From positions 12,637 to 76,636 of the forward strand of contig DAISJM010000011.1 of NCBI GenBank assembly GCA_036821485.1: 64,000 nucleotides of DNA, written 5' to 3'. Below the pieces are notes generated by a model. That model was not told the origin of the DNA and searched no databases. It saw only the letters and a program-made list of their open reading frames with translations. Both the position numbers and the translations under genes were made by a program. Below are positions 49,056 to 57,274 of this stretch, one piece after another (position 1 is the stretch's first letter; each line of letters starts with the position of its first letter). This stretch comes from DAISJM01 sp036821485 (GTDB lineage Bacteria > Verrucomicrobiota > Kiritimatiellia > CAIQIC01 > JAGNIJ01).

Positions 49056-50504
49056 ATGAATGCCCGTGCTGTCATCCATATCATTTCGTTTCTCCTCGTG
49101 GTCGTCGGGGTGGCCATGGGGGTCTGTTTCGCCGCCGCGGTCTATTTTCACGATCCGGCGCCTGCCCGGTTTGGGCTGATGGTATCGGCTGCGGCCACCC
49201 TCATCTCGGGTCTGGCCGCGTGGTTGGCAACACGTGGAGAGCATGAGCTTTCGTGGCGCGACGGCATCGGCGTAGGCACCATCGGTTGGCTCGCCGTGGC
49301 GCTTTTTGGATCCCTCCCTTACCTCTTGTCTGGCGTCATCCCCGGCTTTGTCTCAGCGCTCTTCGAAACGGTATCGGGATTCACCACGACCGGGGCATCC
49401 GTCATCGCCGTTGTCGAGCCCGTCCCCAAGGGCATCCTCCTGTGGCGTGCCACCACGCACTTTCTCGGCGGCATGGGCGTCCTCGTCCTGTGCGTCGCCG
49501 TGTTGCCTTTCTTGGGCGTCGGCGGCATGCAGCTTTACCGCGCCGAGGTGGCAGGCCCCTCCAAGGACCGGCTGACCCCTCGCATCGCCAACACGGCCAA
49601 GCTCCTCTGGGGCGTCTACGTCCTGCTCTGCGTCCTTGAGATCCTCATGTTGAGGGTCGGACGCATGGGTTGGTTCGATGCCGTCTGCCACTCGTTCGCC
49701 ACGATAGCCACGGGCGGTTTTTCCACTCGCACCGCGAGCATCGCCGCCTACCACAGCCTGTACATCGAGTGTGTCACGGTGGCGTTCATGCTGTTGGGCG
49801 CAACCAACTTCGCACTCCACTACGCCGCGCTGCGGGGCGACCTGCGAGGCTATGCAAGGGACTCCGAATTTCGTTTCTTTGCGGGTCTCTGGATCATTGC
49901 GTGCACCATCGTCACACTGAACACCTGGCACACCACCTACGCGTCGGCCGGAGCGGCCTTGCGCAACAGCGTGTTCTCCGTCACGTCGCTGATGACCACC
50001 ACCGGATTCTCCACCGCCAACTTCGATCAATGGCCGGCCACGTCGAGAATCGTCTTGCTGCTGGTCATGGTCATCGGCGGATGTGTCGGTTCCACCGCCG
50101 GCGGCATCAAACACCTGCGTGTCGACGTGGCTGTGAAGAAGATCGCCCGCCGTGTGAAGTTGTTCATGTACCCGCAGGCCGTCGTGCAGATAAAGATGAA
50201 CCGGGAACCTGTGGATGAGGACATCATCTCCAATATCCTTGGCTTTATCATTCTGTACGTCATCGCCTTGGCCATCGCTTCGGTCATCATGACCGCCTTC
50301 ACCAAGGATATGCTTTCGGCCATCTCTGCCGTCATTGCGACCATGGGTGGCGTCGGCCCCGGTCTCGGGTTGGTGGGCCCAACGATGAACTACGCGACCA
50401 TTCCCGCGGCCGGCAAGATCGTCCTCATGCTCTGTATGTTGCTCGGGCGTCTTGAGTTCTACACGCTTCTCGCGCTATTCTTCCCCAGCTTCTGGAAGAA
50501 ATAG
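49056..50504 (+). CDS. trkH: Trk/Ktr-type potassium transporter, first copy
   Basis: The 482-residue inner-membrane K+ channel-like transporter has the four pore loops of the TrkH family: SGFTTTGASVI, ATGGFSTRTAS, SLMTTTGFSTAN and ATMGGVGPGLG, flanked by membrane segments. The conserved KDRLTPRIANTAKLLW and GSTAGGIKHLR are present. It follows trkA by 19 bp and is 4 bp before a second trkH of the same length and very similar sequence, including at DNA level in the central part. ATG with no strong Shine-Dalgarno, likely coupled. Confidence 0.93.
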   Translation: MNARAVIHIISFLLVVVGVAMGVCFAAAVYFHDPAPARFGLMVSAAATLISGLAAWLATRGEHELSWRDGIGVGTIGWLAVALFGSLPYLLSGVIPGFVSALFETVSGFTTTGASVIAVVEPVPKGILLWRATTHFLGGMGVLVLCVAVLPFLGVGGMQLYRAEVAGPSKDRLTPRIANTAKLLWGVYVLLCVLEILMLRVGRMGWFDAVCHSFATIATGGFSTRTASIAAYHSLYIECVTVAFMLLGATNFALHYAALRGDLRGYARDSEFRFFAGLWIIACTIVTLNTWHTTYASAGAALRNSVFSVTSLMTTTGFSTANFDQWPATSRIVLLLVMVIGGCVGSTAGGIKHLRVDVAVKKIARRVKLFMYPQAVVQIKMNREPVDEDIISNILGFIILYVIALAIASVIMTAFTKDMLSAISAVIATMGGVGPGLGLVGPTMNYATIPAAGKIVLMLCMLLGRLEFYTLLALFFPSFWKK

Positions 50505-50508
50505 CGGG

Positions 50509-51957
50509 ATGAATCTTCGCATCGTCTTACATCTGATCTCGCACATGCTGATGGTCATCGGGTGCGGCTTGGCGTCCTCGTGGGGCGTCTCGCGCTATTA
50601 CGGCGATCCCCTTCTTGCTGAACTCAGCCTTGGTTACTCGAGCCTGATCACACTCGTCTCTGCCTTCGCGCTCAAGATCTTCACACGGGGCAACACGGAA
50701 CTCACCCGCCGCGACGGGTTCGGCATCGTAACCTTGGGATGGCTGGCCGCCTCCGCTTTCGGCGCTCTTCCCTTCGTGCTCTCCGGGGTCATCCCCAGCC
50801 CCATCTCCGCATTTTTTGAAACAATGTCCGGCTTCACCACGACGGGCGCGTCCGTCATCAACGCCCTCGAAGGCGTCCCTCGTGGTATCCTCTTCTGGCG
50901 GGCCACCACGCACTTCTTCGGCGGCATGGGCGTACTCGTACTCTGCATCGCCATCCTTCCCTTCCTCGGCGTCGGCGGTATGCAAATCTTCCGCGCGGAG
51001 ATGCCCGGCCCCTCCAAGGACCGGCTAACCCCACGCATCGCCAACACGGCCAAACTCCTCTGGGGCGTCTATGTCCTGCTCACCATCCTCGAAATCCTGC
51101 TGCTCCGCGTCGGGAAGATGCCCTGGTTTGATGCCACCTGCCATGCCTTCGCCACCATGGCCACCGGAGGCTTCTCGACCCGCACGGCCAGCATCGCCGC
51201 CTATAACAGCCCCTATATCGAAGCCGTCATCGTGGTCTTCATGGTTCTCGCCGGTGTGAATTTCGCGCTCCACTACCGCGCCCTCCGGGGCGACATCGGC
51301 TCGTACTTCCACGATCCGGAATTCCGCACCTACATCCTCATCTGGGCCGGCAGCGCTTTGTTCATCTCGCTTAATCTCTGCTCCACCGGATGCGCCAGCC
51401 TTCGGCACGCGTTGCGGATCGGCTTCTTCCAGACCACCTCAATCATGACCACCACGGGATTCGTCACCGCCGACTTCGACCAGTGGCCGGCCGTTTCAAA
51501 ATTCGTGCTGATCCTGCTGATGTTCGTGGGCGGGTGTTCCGGGTCTACCGGCGGCGGAATCAAGATCGTCCGCATTCACGTCGTGTTCAAAGCCATCGTG
51601 AGGGAAATACGTCTCTTCATGCAACCGATGGCCGTGCTGCGGGTGAAACTCGGTCAGCAACTTCTGGAGCAGGACATCGTTTCCAACATCACTGCGTTTT
51701 TCGTCATCTTCATCTTCGTCTTCATCTCCGCCACCACGACGATGTGCTTCTTCACGCCCGACTTCCAAACCGCCGCTTCATCCGTCGCCGCCACATTAGG
51801 CAACATCGGCCCGGGATTTGGAGTCGTCGGGCCGATGGTGACCTATTCGAGCATCCCCGCCGCCGGGAAGGCCATCCTCGCTTTCTGCATGCTGCTCGGG
51901 CGCCTTGAACTCTACACCGTCCTCGTCCTCTTCCTTCCAAGCATCTGGCGGAAATAG
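50509..51957 (+). CDS. trkH: Trk/Ktr-type potassium transporter, second copy
   Basis: This 482-residue paralogue carries the same four pore loops (SGFTTTGASVI, ATGGFSTRTAS, SIMTTTGFVTAD, ATLGNIGPGFG); the last loop differs (GNIGPG instead of GGVGPG), which may change selectivity or gating. The shared KDRLTPRIANTAKLLWGVYVLL and GSTGGGIKIVR segments point to tandem duplication. It starts 4 bp after the first copy, with AGCGGG near the ATG. Both copies would use the single TrkA. It converges with a small exported-protein gene. Confidence 0.92.
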   Translation: MNLRIVLHLISHMLMVIGCGLASSWGVSRYYGDPLLAELSLGYSSLITLVSAFALKIFTRGNTELTRRDGFGIVTLGWLAASAFGALPFVLSGVIPSPISAFFETMSGFTTTGASVINALEGVPRGILFWRATTHFFGGMGVLVLCIAILPFLGVGGMQIFRAEMPGPSKDRLTPRIANTAKLLWGVYVLLTILEILLLRVGKMPWFDATCHAFATMATGGFSTRTASIAAYNSPYIEAVIVVFMVLAGVNFALHYRALRGDIGSYFHDPEFRTYILIWAGSALFISLNLCSTGCASLRHALRIGFFQTTSIMTTTGFVTADFDQWPAVSKFVLILLMFVGGCSGSTGGGIKIVRIHVVFKAIVREIRLFMQPMAVLRVKLGQQLLEQDIVSNITAFFVIFIFVFISATTTMCFFTPDFQTAASSVAATLGNIGPGFGVVGPMVTYSSIPAAGKAILAFCMLLGRLELYTVLVLFLPSIWRK

Positions 51958-51982
51958 CCCATACCCATTTTCAATCTGCCGA

Positions 51983-52390
51983 CTACCGCCGGCACACGCG
52001 CCGCGGTTTGTAGCATCCGGACACCCAGACCTGTACGTACGTCGTCTGGTAATAGCCCGGCTGCCAGACCTGCTGCGGATAGCCGCCCGGACCGGACACC
52101 CACATCCAGCAACCCGGCACCCAGCACTGCTGCGGTACACTCTCCCAATGCCCCGCCATCTCCGGCATCGGCATGGGCATCGGCCGGCAGTCATACGTGG
52201 ACGGCGAATTCACGATCACCTGCTCGTGATGCACCACCGGCCGCGAATCACATGCCGCCCCAGCCAGGATCAGCCCGCCCACGAACCCCAGCGCCGCCGC
52301 TCCCTCACGGCTCAACGCCTTCGCCGGAACCGGCTGCAACAACATCCCCGCCACTACTGCCACTGCTAGTATTCCATAGGTCGTCTTCAT
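51983..52390 (-). CDS. small exported Pro/Trp/Cys-rich protein
   Basis: The 135-residue product has a signal peptide (TYGILAVAVVAGMLLQPVPAKA), a short hydrophobic glycine segment (ALGFVGGLILAGAAC), and a region rich in proline, tryptophan, tyrosine and cysteine (WVPGCWMWVSGPGGYPQQVW), similar in style to YXWK-type envelope proteins. GAGGAGGACGTC precedes the ATG. It is monocistronic, converges with trkH and follows the 52508 gene by 117 bp on the same strand. No function known. Confidence 0.7.
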   Translation of the reverse strand: MKTTYGILAVAVVAGMLLQPVPAKALSREGAAALGFVGGLILAGAACDSRPVVHHEQVIVNSPSTYDCRPMPMPMPEMAGHWESVPQQCWVPGCWMWVSGPGGYPQQVWQPGYYQTTYVQVWVSGCYKPRRVCRR

Positions 52391-52507
52391 GACGTCCTCC
52401 TCTCTTTCTTCTCCGATCCATGGAGTAAGACGCTGGAGGAAGGACTTTATTCAACGGGAAGGAGACGCCTGCAAACAGGGCTGTTTCTGCAAGGGAAGGA
52501 CCGGCAG

Positions 52508-52963
52508 CTACTCGGCCGTCAACGTGACGATCAGCGTGCCGCCCTCGTGGGCGATTCCGCCGAGGGCGAAGGGAGTACCCCGTTCCGCACTGACCACGGT
52601 GTTGAGCAACACCGTCCCCTCTCGCAGCCAACTCACATGCGCTTTGAGCCTGCCGCCCTCGGCCTTCAACGCGGTGATCGCCAGCCGAAAGCCGTGACCC
52701 AGATCGATCTCCGTGTTGCCGGGCACATTGAGCACGGCCGAACCCTCACCGTAGTGACGGAAGTACTCGAACCCCGTCACGCGCCGCAGTTTGAATTCAA
52801 TGAAGGATAGCCGCGGGTCCTGTGCGGAAGATTCGTTCGAGGCGAGAATCATCATCGCCTTGATCGTCACCGGCCTCGCGGCCGCGACCGAGGGAAGCAT
52901 CATGCACACGGCCAGCAACACCATGGCCAGCCAACCTGTTCTCACTGGATTATGAACCGGCAT
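52508..52963 (-). CDS. exported protein of ECF-sigma operon
   Basis: The 151-residue protein has a signal peptide (GWLAMVLLAVCMMLPSVAAA) and a beta-rich mature domain (VTIKAMMILASN, FKLRRVTGFEYFRHYGEGSAVLNVPGN, GGTLIVTLTAE). It overlaps the anti-sigma gene end by 14 bases and is therefore in the sigma operon. It may be the periplasmic partner sensed by the anti-sigma factor, or its target; this is inference. No family recognised. Confidence 0.7.
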   Translation of the reverse strand: MPVHNPVRTGWLAMVLLAVCMMLPSVAAARPVTIKAMMILASNESSAQDPRLSFIEFKLRRVTGFEYFRHYGEGSAVLNVPGNTEIDLGHGFRLAITALKAEGGRLKAHVSWLREGTVLLNTVVSAERGTPFALGGIAHEGGTLIVTLTAE

Positions 52964-53450
52964 GTCCCTGCTCCTTGCCGTTGGCTTCGACGACCCAGAT
53001 CATCGTCATCCCGGATTCCTGATCCTCGTATACCATCATCATCGCCCCGGGCAAACTGGTTTCCACCGACTCCACCTCCGTGCGCGGCGCCAGCGCTGCG
53101 ACTGTCGGGGCCATCGGCCTGCGCAGAACCAGCAGCACCGAAACCATCAGCAGCAGTGCCGCAGCAACGCCCGCCCATCGCAGGCGACCCCACAAGACCG
53201 GAAATCCCTCGCCAACGGGCTCCGGCCGCGACACACGAATCGCCCGCCGGATATCCACCCAGGCCTGCTCCGGTGACGGCGACGAGGCCAGCCCGGCCTT
53301 CAACTGCGCGCCATACCCGCTCCACGCTTCTTGCACCCGGCGGCACTCATCGCATCCCTGCAGGTGTTCCTGCAGACGCGCCTTGTGCCGAAGCGAAAGC
53401 TCGCCGTCCATCGCCGCACTGATCCATTTTCGCGCCGTCTTGCAGTTCAT
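52950..53450 (-). CDS. zinc-finger anti-sigma factor, membrane-anchored
   Basis: The 166-residue protein has an N-terminal zf-HC2 domain: MNCKTARKWISAAMDGELSL and HLQGCDECRR, the HxxxCxxC zinc motif, followed by a linker and a membrane segment (GVAAALLLMVSVLLVL, about 95-112), then an exported tail. It should bind the ECF sigma factor in the cytoplasm and release it on an envelope signal. GGAGGGATTACG precedes the ATG, which overlaps the sigma gene by four bases. The longer frame is without family support. Confidence 0.9.
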   Translation of the reverse strand: MNCKTARKWISAAMDGELSLRHKARLQEHLQGCDECRRVQEAWSGYGAQLKAGLASSPSPEQAWVDIRRAIRVSRPEPVGEGFPVLWGRLRWAGVAAALLLMVSVLLVLRRPMAPTVAALAPRTEVESVETSLPGAMMMVYEDQESGMTMIWVVEANGKEQGHAGS

Positions 53451-54067
53451 CGTAATCCCTCCAGCCGCTCCTGGATCTTCTGACGCGCATAAAACAACCG
53501 GGACATCACCGTGCCCTTGCGGCACCCCATCACCCGCGCAATCTCGTCATAGGGCAACCCGTCCACCTCCCGCAGCGTCAGCACCATGCGATGCTCGGGC
53601 GTCAGTTCCTCCAGCGCCTCATGAAAGAGCCGGCCGATCTCCGCCCGCTCCGCTTCTCGGTCAGGCCTGACCCGCTCACTCGCCGCCAGATCCGGCTGCG
53701 CGTTGCCGAACCCATCCCCGCCCTCGGGAAAGGACTGCTCCCGACGCCGCGCGCGGTGACGCAGAAAATCCAGCCCCGCGTTCGAGGCAATGCGATAGAC
53801 CCACGTGAAGAATTCGGCATCCTGCTTGAAGGTGTGAAGCTTGCTCCATGCCTTGACCCAGGCCTGCTGCGCGATCTCCTTCGCATCGTCGGCATTACCC
53901 ACGATGCCGTACAAGAGGCCATAGATCCGCTGGTAGTACATCTTTACCAACTCCCCAAAAGCGTCTTCGTCTCCACCCTTGGCCCGCTCCACGCACCGCC
54001 GGACGGCTTGGCGGTCCATCGCCTCACCGCCCACTGGAGTAGACGCTTCCTGGTTGGTTTTATTCAC
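53447..54067 (-). CDS. ECF-type RNA polymerase sigma factor
   Basis: The 206-residue protein is a group-4 sigma factor: region 2 with AFGELVKMYYQRIYGLLYGIVGN, DAKEIAQQAWVKAW and FFTWVYRIASNAGLDFLR; a linker; region 4 with LTPEHRMVLTLREVDGLPYDEIARVMGCRKGTVMSRLFYARQKI. The start at 54067 is a GTG; the ATG at residue 17 (54019), with GGTGAGGCG upstream, is an alternative. It heads the sigma/anti-sigma/exported-protein operon, which it probably autoregulates. Confidence 0.92.
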   Translation of the reverse strand: MNKTNQEASTPVGGEAMDRQAVRRCVERAKGGDEDAFGELVKMYYQRIYGLLYGIVGNADDAKEIAQQAWVKAWSKLHTFKQDAEFFTWVYRIASNAGLDFLRHRARRREQSFPEGGDGFGNAQPDLAASERVRPDREAERAEIGRLFHEALEELTPEHRMVLTLREVDGLPYDEIARVMGCRKGTVMSRLFYARQKIQERLEGLR

Positions 54068-54214
54068 ATCGAGAACATCTGTCTTTCACGACCCGCCGAC
54101 CCCACCCGATCTCAACACCGGTGCGATGCTGGCAGAATCCGGTCCGTGCTGGCAACATCAACTTGCAGCTGGCCCCGGCAGCACGCACCCCGCCATCCTC
54201 CGGCATCCTCGATT

Positions 54215-54254
54215 TGTTGCATCCAGTGATGCGGCCGCATCACTGGATGCAACA
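54215..54254. repeat. perfect 40-bp palindrome
   Basis: The 20-base left half TGTTGCATCCAGTGATGCGG is followed directly by its exact reverse complement; the centre is a GCGGCCGC site. It lies in the divergent spacer between the sigma and hemolysin III-like genes. A perfect, spacer-less palindrome this long is rare; it could be a recombination or binding site, or an assembly artefact at a fold-back read. Confidence 0.85.
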
Positions 54255-54317
54255 GATTGAACCACCTGCGAAGCGCTGATTTGCCTCTTTTGTTCGTGCA
54301 CGGGCTCGGGCAAAGTC

Positions 54318-54992
54318 ATGCACGGGGAGGCTTTGATCTTGAACACGCCCACACCGGAATACTCGCGCGGCCATGACCTCGCCAACAGCATCATCCACGG
54401 GGTCGGCACGCTCCTGAGCATCGCCGGCCTCTCAATATTGGTGGTCTTCGCCTCATTACGCGCCACAGTGTGGCACATTGTCAGTTGCAGCATCTACGGT
54501 ACCACCCTGGTCCTGCTCTATGCATCGTCCACGCTGTACCACGCTTTCCGCTCCCCGCGCATCAAGAAGGTGCTTCGCGCCGTCGACCATGCATCGATCT
54601 ACCTCCTGATCGCGGGCAGCTATACGCCCTTCACGCTGGTGACCCTGCGCGGCACGTGGGGCTGGAGCCTCTTCGGGGTGGTCTGGGTGCTCGCACTGGT
54701 CGGCATCACCCTCACCGTCTTCTTCACCGGCCGATTCCGGATCATCTCCACGCTGGTCTACGCCGGCATGGGCTGGATGGTCGTGATCGCCATCCGGCCA
54801 CTGACGCAACACATGCCGCCCGGCGGCATCGCCTGGCTGCTGGCCGGCGGATTGGCCTACACCTTCGGCATCGTGTTCTATCTCTGGAAACGGCTGCCCT
54901 TCCACCACGCCATCTGGCATCTCTTTGTCCTGGCGGGCAGTCTGTGCCAGTTCTTCGCGATCATGTTCTACGTCGTACTCTATCCGACCTGA
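54318..54992 (+). CDS. hemolysin III-like (PAQR/YqfA) membrane protein
   Basis: The 224-residue protein has seven hydrophobic segments and the HlyIII/PAQR motif residues: RGHDLANSIIHGVGTLL (first conserved histidine), SSTLYHAF with its serine/histidine, DHASIYLLIAGSYTPF, and the late FHHAIWHLFVLAGSLCQFFA. Bacterial members are of unknown function; the zinc-like HxxxH site suggests hydrolase activity. Start taken at ATG 54318, with CGGGCTCGGGC upstream; no stronger site. It converges with the membrane-protein gene, 6 bp apart. Confidence 0.85.
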   Translation: MHGEALILNTPTPEYSRGHDLANSIIHGVGTLLSIAGLSILVVFASLRATVWHIVSCSIYGTTLVLLYASSTLYHAFRSPRIKKVLRAVDHASIYLLIAGSYTPFTLVTLRGTWGWSLFGVVWVLALVGITLTVFFTGRFRIISTLVYAGMGWMVVIAIRPLTQHMPPGGIAWLLAGGLAYTFGIVFYLWKRLPFHHAIWHLFVLAGSLCQFFAIMFYVVLYPT

Positions 54993-54998
54993 ACGGCC

Positions 54999-56372
54999 TC
55001 AACGACTGCGGAACAGGAACTCGCCGATATCCCTGAAGAAGGCCGGCTCATCCGCCGGGTCCAGCGTCGGAAGAGTCTCCGCTGTCACATCATCCCGCGG
55101 CTGCACGTCGCATATCTCGTTCCAAATGGTCCCGTGACCGGGAACGAGACACGCGTACGCATCCCTGCGCACCCATGCGGCCAAGACCAGCAGCACGACG
55201 GCTGCCGCGATCATGAGCCGCCGTGCACGCGGCCACCTCATCGCCACACGCGCCGCCAACATCCATGCCGCCAACACCACCAGCAGTATGCCATGCAGGT
55301 AGTCCACGCCCCCAAGCCTCATGGGAATCTGCGATGCCAGGTACACCCCGCCGATGTCTCCCGTGCCTGTCAGCACCTGCATCACACCGTGCGTCAGCAG
55401 GAACAACTTGATGCATAGGAGGAACCCGAGGACAGAAAGCAGGAGCCGGTCGTACGCCACGCCCAGCGGACCCGACCACCCCGACCACAGCCACACGGCA
55501 ATCACCGCCGCGAGCAGGAGAACCGACCACCCGCACGATGCCAGCACCGCCGATGTCATCGAGACCGGAACCCTCCCCGCACCACCCATCGTCACCCCCC
55601 ACCCCAGCATCGCAACGCCTGCCGCGAGCGCCAGCCCCGGCAACAACCAACCCAGCAGTTTGAATGTCGGCAGCGTCTCCGTCCGGGTCTGAAGCCCGCC
55701 GAAAAGCACACCGATAGCCACCATTGGCAGCACCAGCAACGCGAATGCGGTATGCCATGCGGCCACCAGCAACGCACTGGCACATACCAGCCACGGCCGC
55801 CGTGCCGCCGCCGCCAACATCACTCCCAGCACCAGGAAACAGGCCGAGCCGCGCGGCACATAGGCCGTGAAAGGATTCATGTTGAACCGCGGCAACGACA
55901 GCCATGGAGGAATGATCAAGACACTCGACGCACCGATCAACAGTACCGCAGCGACGAGCAGGCGACCGCGATCCAATACGCCGGCCGCGATGACAAGCCA
56001 GATCAACGCCGCGCAGAAAAGCAACAGCATCGCCAGCTTCACCGCCCGTGTGAACCGCCCGCCGGTCATCGCCCTCATCATCCCGATCGCCACGTCCGCC
56101 GCCGGATAATTCCACGCGCTGAGGATGCGATTCTCCAGCCGGACCTTCTTCCGGCTGGCCGGCAGTTTTTCCAGCCACGCGGGAAGTGTATCCAACACCG
56201 CGGCGCGCGCCGGCGCCGCCGCCAGCACATAGGAAGAGGAATAGTAGTGCACCGCCTTGTCGTCGCAGTCCCCCCTGGAGTACGAACTCAGCCACACCAC
56301 AACCGCATGGAACACCGACAGCGCGATCATGACGGCCGCGAGGAGACGGCCTTTGGAAAACACCTTCACCAT
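54999..56372 (-). CDS. multi-pass membrane protein of unknown function
   Basis: The 457-residue product has ten or more hydrophobic segments (for example LLAAVMIALSVFHAVVVWL, LAMLLLFCAALIWLVIAAG, LLLSVLGFLLCIKLFLL) and a periplasmic-looking segment after the first (SYSRGDCDDKAVHYYSSSY). It resembles uncharacterised membrane proteins of polysaccharide-assembly loci but no motif confirms this. The ATG overlaps the previous TGA (TGATG) and has GGAGAACGA upstream, so it is coupled to the phosphoesterase. Confidence 0.7.
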   Translation of the reverse strand: MVKVFSKGRLLAAVMIALSVFHAVVVWLSSYSRGDCDDKAVHYYSSSYVLAAAPARAAVLDTLPAWLEKLPASRKKVRLENRILSAWNYPAADVAIGMMRAMTGGRFTRAVKLAMLLLFCAALIWLVIAAGVLDRGRLLVAAVLLIGASSVLIIPPWLSLPRFNMNPFTAYVPRGSACFLVLGVMLAAAARRPWLVCASALLVAAWHTAFALLVLPMVAIGVLFGGLQTRTETLPTFKLLGWLLPGLALAAGVAMLGWGVTMGGAGRVPVSMTSAVLASCGWSVLLLAAVIAVWLWSGWSGPLGVAYDRLLLSVLGFLLCIKLFLLTHGVMQVLTGTGDIGGVYLASQIPMRLGGVDYLHGILLVVLAAWMLAARVAMRWPRARRLMIAAAVVLLVLAAWVRRDAYACLVPGHGTIWNEICDVQPRDDVTAETLPTLDPADEPAFFRDIGEFLFRSR

Positions 56373-57274
56373 CACTCGTTCTCCGGCCGGCGTGCATCCC
56401 ACCCGTAGTCCACGTATCGCCACTGCACCGCGCCACCGCGCAGTTCCACCACCATGAACCCCTCCTCCGTCCCCTGCCACGGACCGCGCCACCACTGCCC
56501 GCAAATCGCGCCTCCGGTCAGGAAGGTCGTATCGCGCGACTGGGTGAACTCCTTCACATGAAGGTGGCCTTGCAGCACAAGGACAAGCTTGTGCCCGGCC
56601 ACGAGATCCAGCACGTCCTTGCTGTTCACAACCACCCGGTTCTGCGGGGCCGCCGCCGTACCGCCCTGAGTCCTCTGGTAGAACGTCGTCACCAACGGCA
56701 TGTGCGTAACCAACACCACCGGCATGGTCATGCGGGTCCGGGCAAGGTCCTCCTTCAGCCAAGTCATCTGCTCCGGCGAAATGAATCCGCGATACTGCAG
56801 CTCGTCGCGCGTCACATCGACAGGATCCAGCAGGATGAAGTGATAGCCACCCGCATCAAACGACCGGTAGGTGTTCTGAACTCCCATCTTTTCGCGAAAG
56901 ATGGCGCGCGGGTCTTCGGCTGCAGGCGTGCCATCTTCCGGATTCGCCGCCACCAAGTCATGATTGCCGATCGCCAGTTCCAGCGGTCGGGGCAGCTCAT
57001 CAAGGAAATCCGTCACCACTTTCCAGCGCGGCTCCACCGTCGCAGCGGCCGATTGGAACCCGTCGGTGATGTAGTCACCGCCGCCGATCACCAAGTCCGG
57101 CTTCTCGCGCGCGATCGCTGCGGCAGCGTTGCTCAAAGCCTCGGGGACACCCCATTCGGTGCGACCGTGGACATCCGTGAAGAACACGATGCGGAACACG
57201 CCCTCGCCATCCTGCGCCCACGATGCGGCACCACCCACCAGCATCAAGGCCACCAGCCATTCACGCATCCGCAT
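56372..57274 (-). CDS. exported metallophosphoesterase
   Basis: The 300-residue calcineurin-like phosphoesterase has a signal peptide (EWLVALMLVGGAASWAQ) and all metal-ligand motifs: FFTDVHG, GGGDYITD, AIGNHDL, VTHMPL and GHLHVKE. It acts outside the cytoplasm on an unknown phosphoester. GGAGGGGACAAGC precedes ATG 57274; ATG 57268 is also possible. It overlaps the VanZ gene by 14 bases and the membrane-protein gene by one, forming a three-gene operon. Confidence 0.9.
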   Translation of the reverse strand: MRMREWLVALMLVGGAASWAQDGEGVFRIVFFTDVHGRTEWGVPEALSNAAAAIAREKPDLVIGGGDYITDGFQSAAATVEPRWKVVTDFLDELPRPLELAIGNHDLVAANPEDGTPAAEDPRAIFREKMGVQNTYRSFDAGGYHFILLDPVDVTRDELQYRGFISPEQMTWLKEDLARTRMTMPVVLVTHMPLVTTFYQRTQGGTAAAPQNRVVVNSKDVLDLVAGHKLVLVLQGHLHVKEFTQSRDTTFLTGGAICGQWWRGPWQGTEEGFMVVELRGGAVQWRYVDYGWDARRPENE

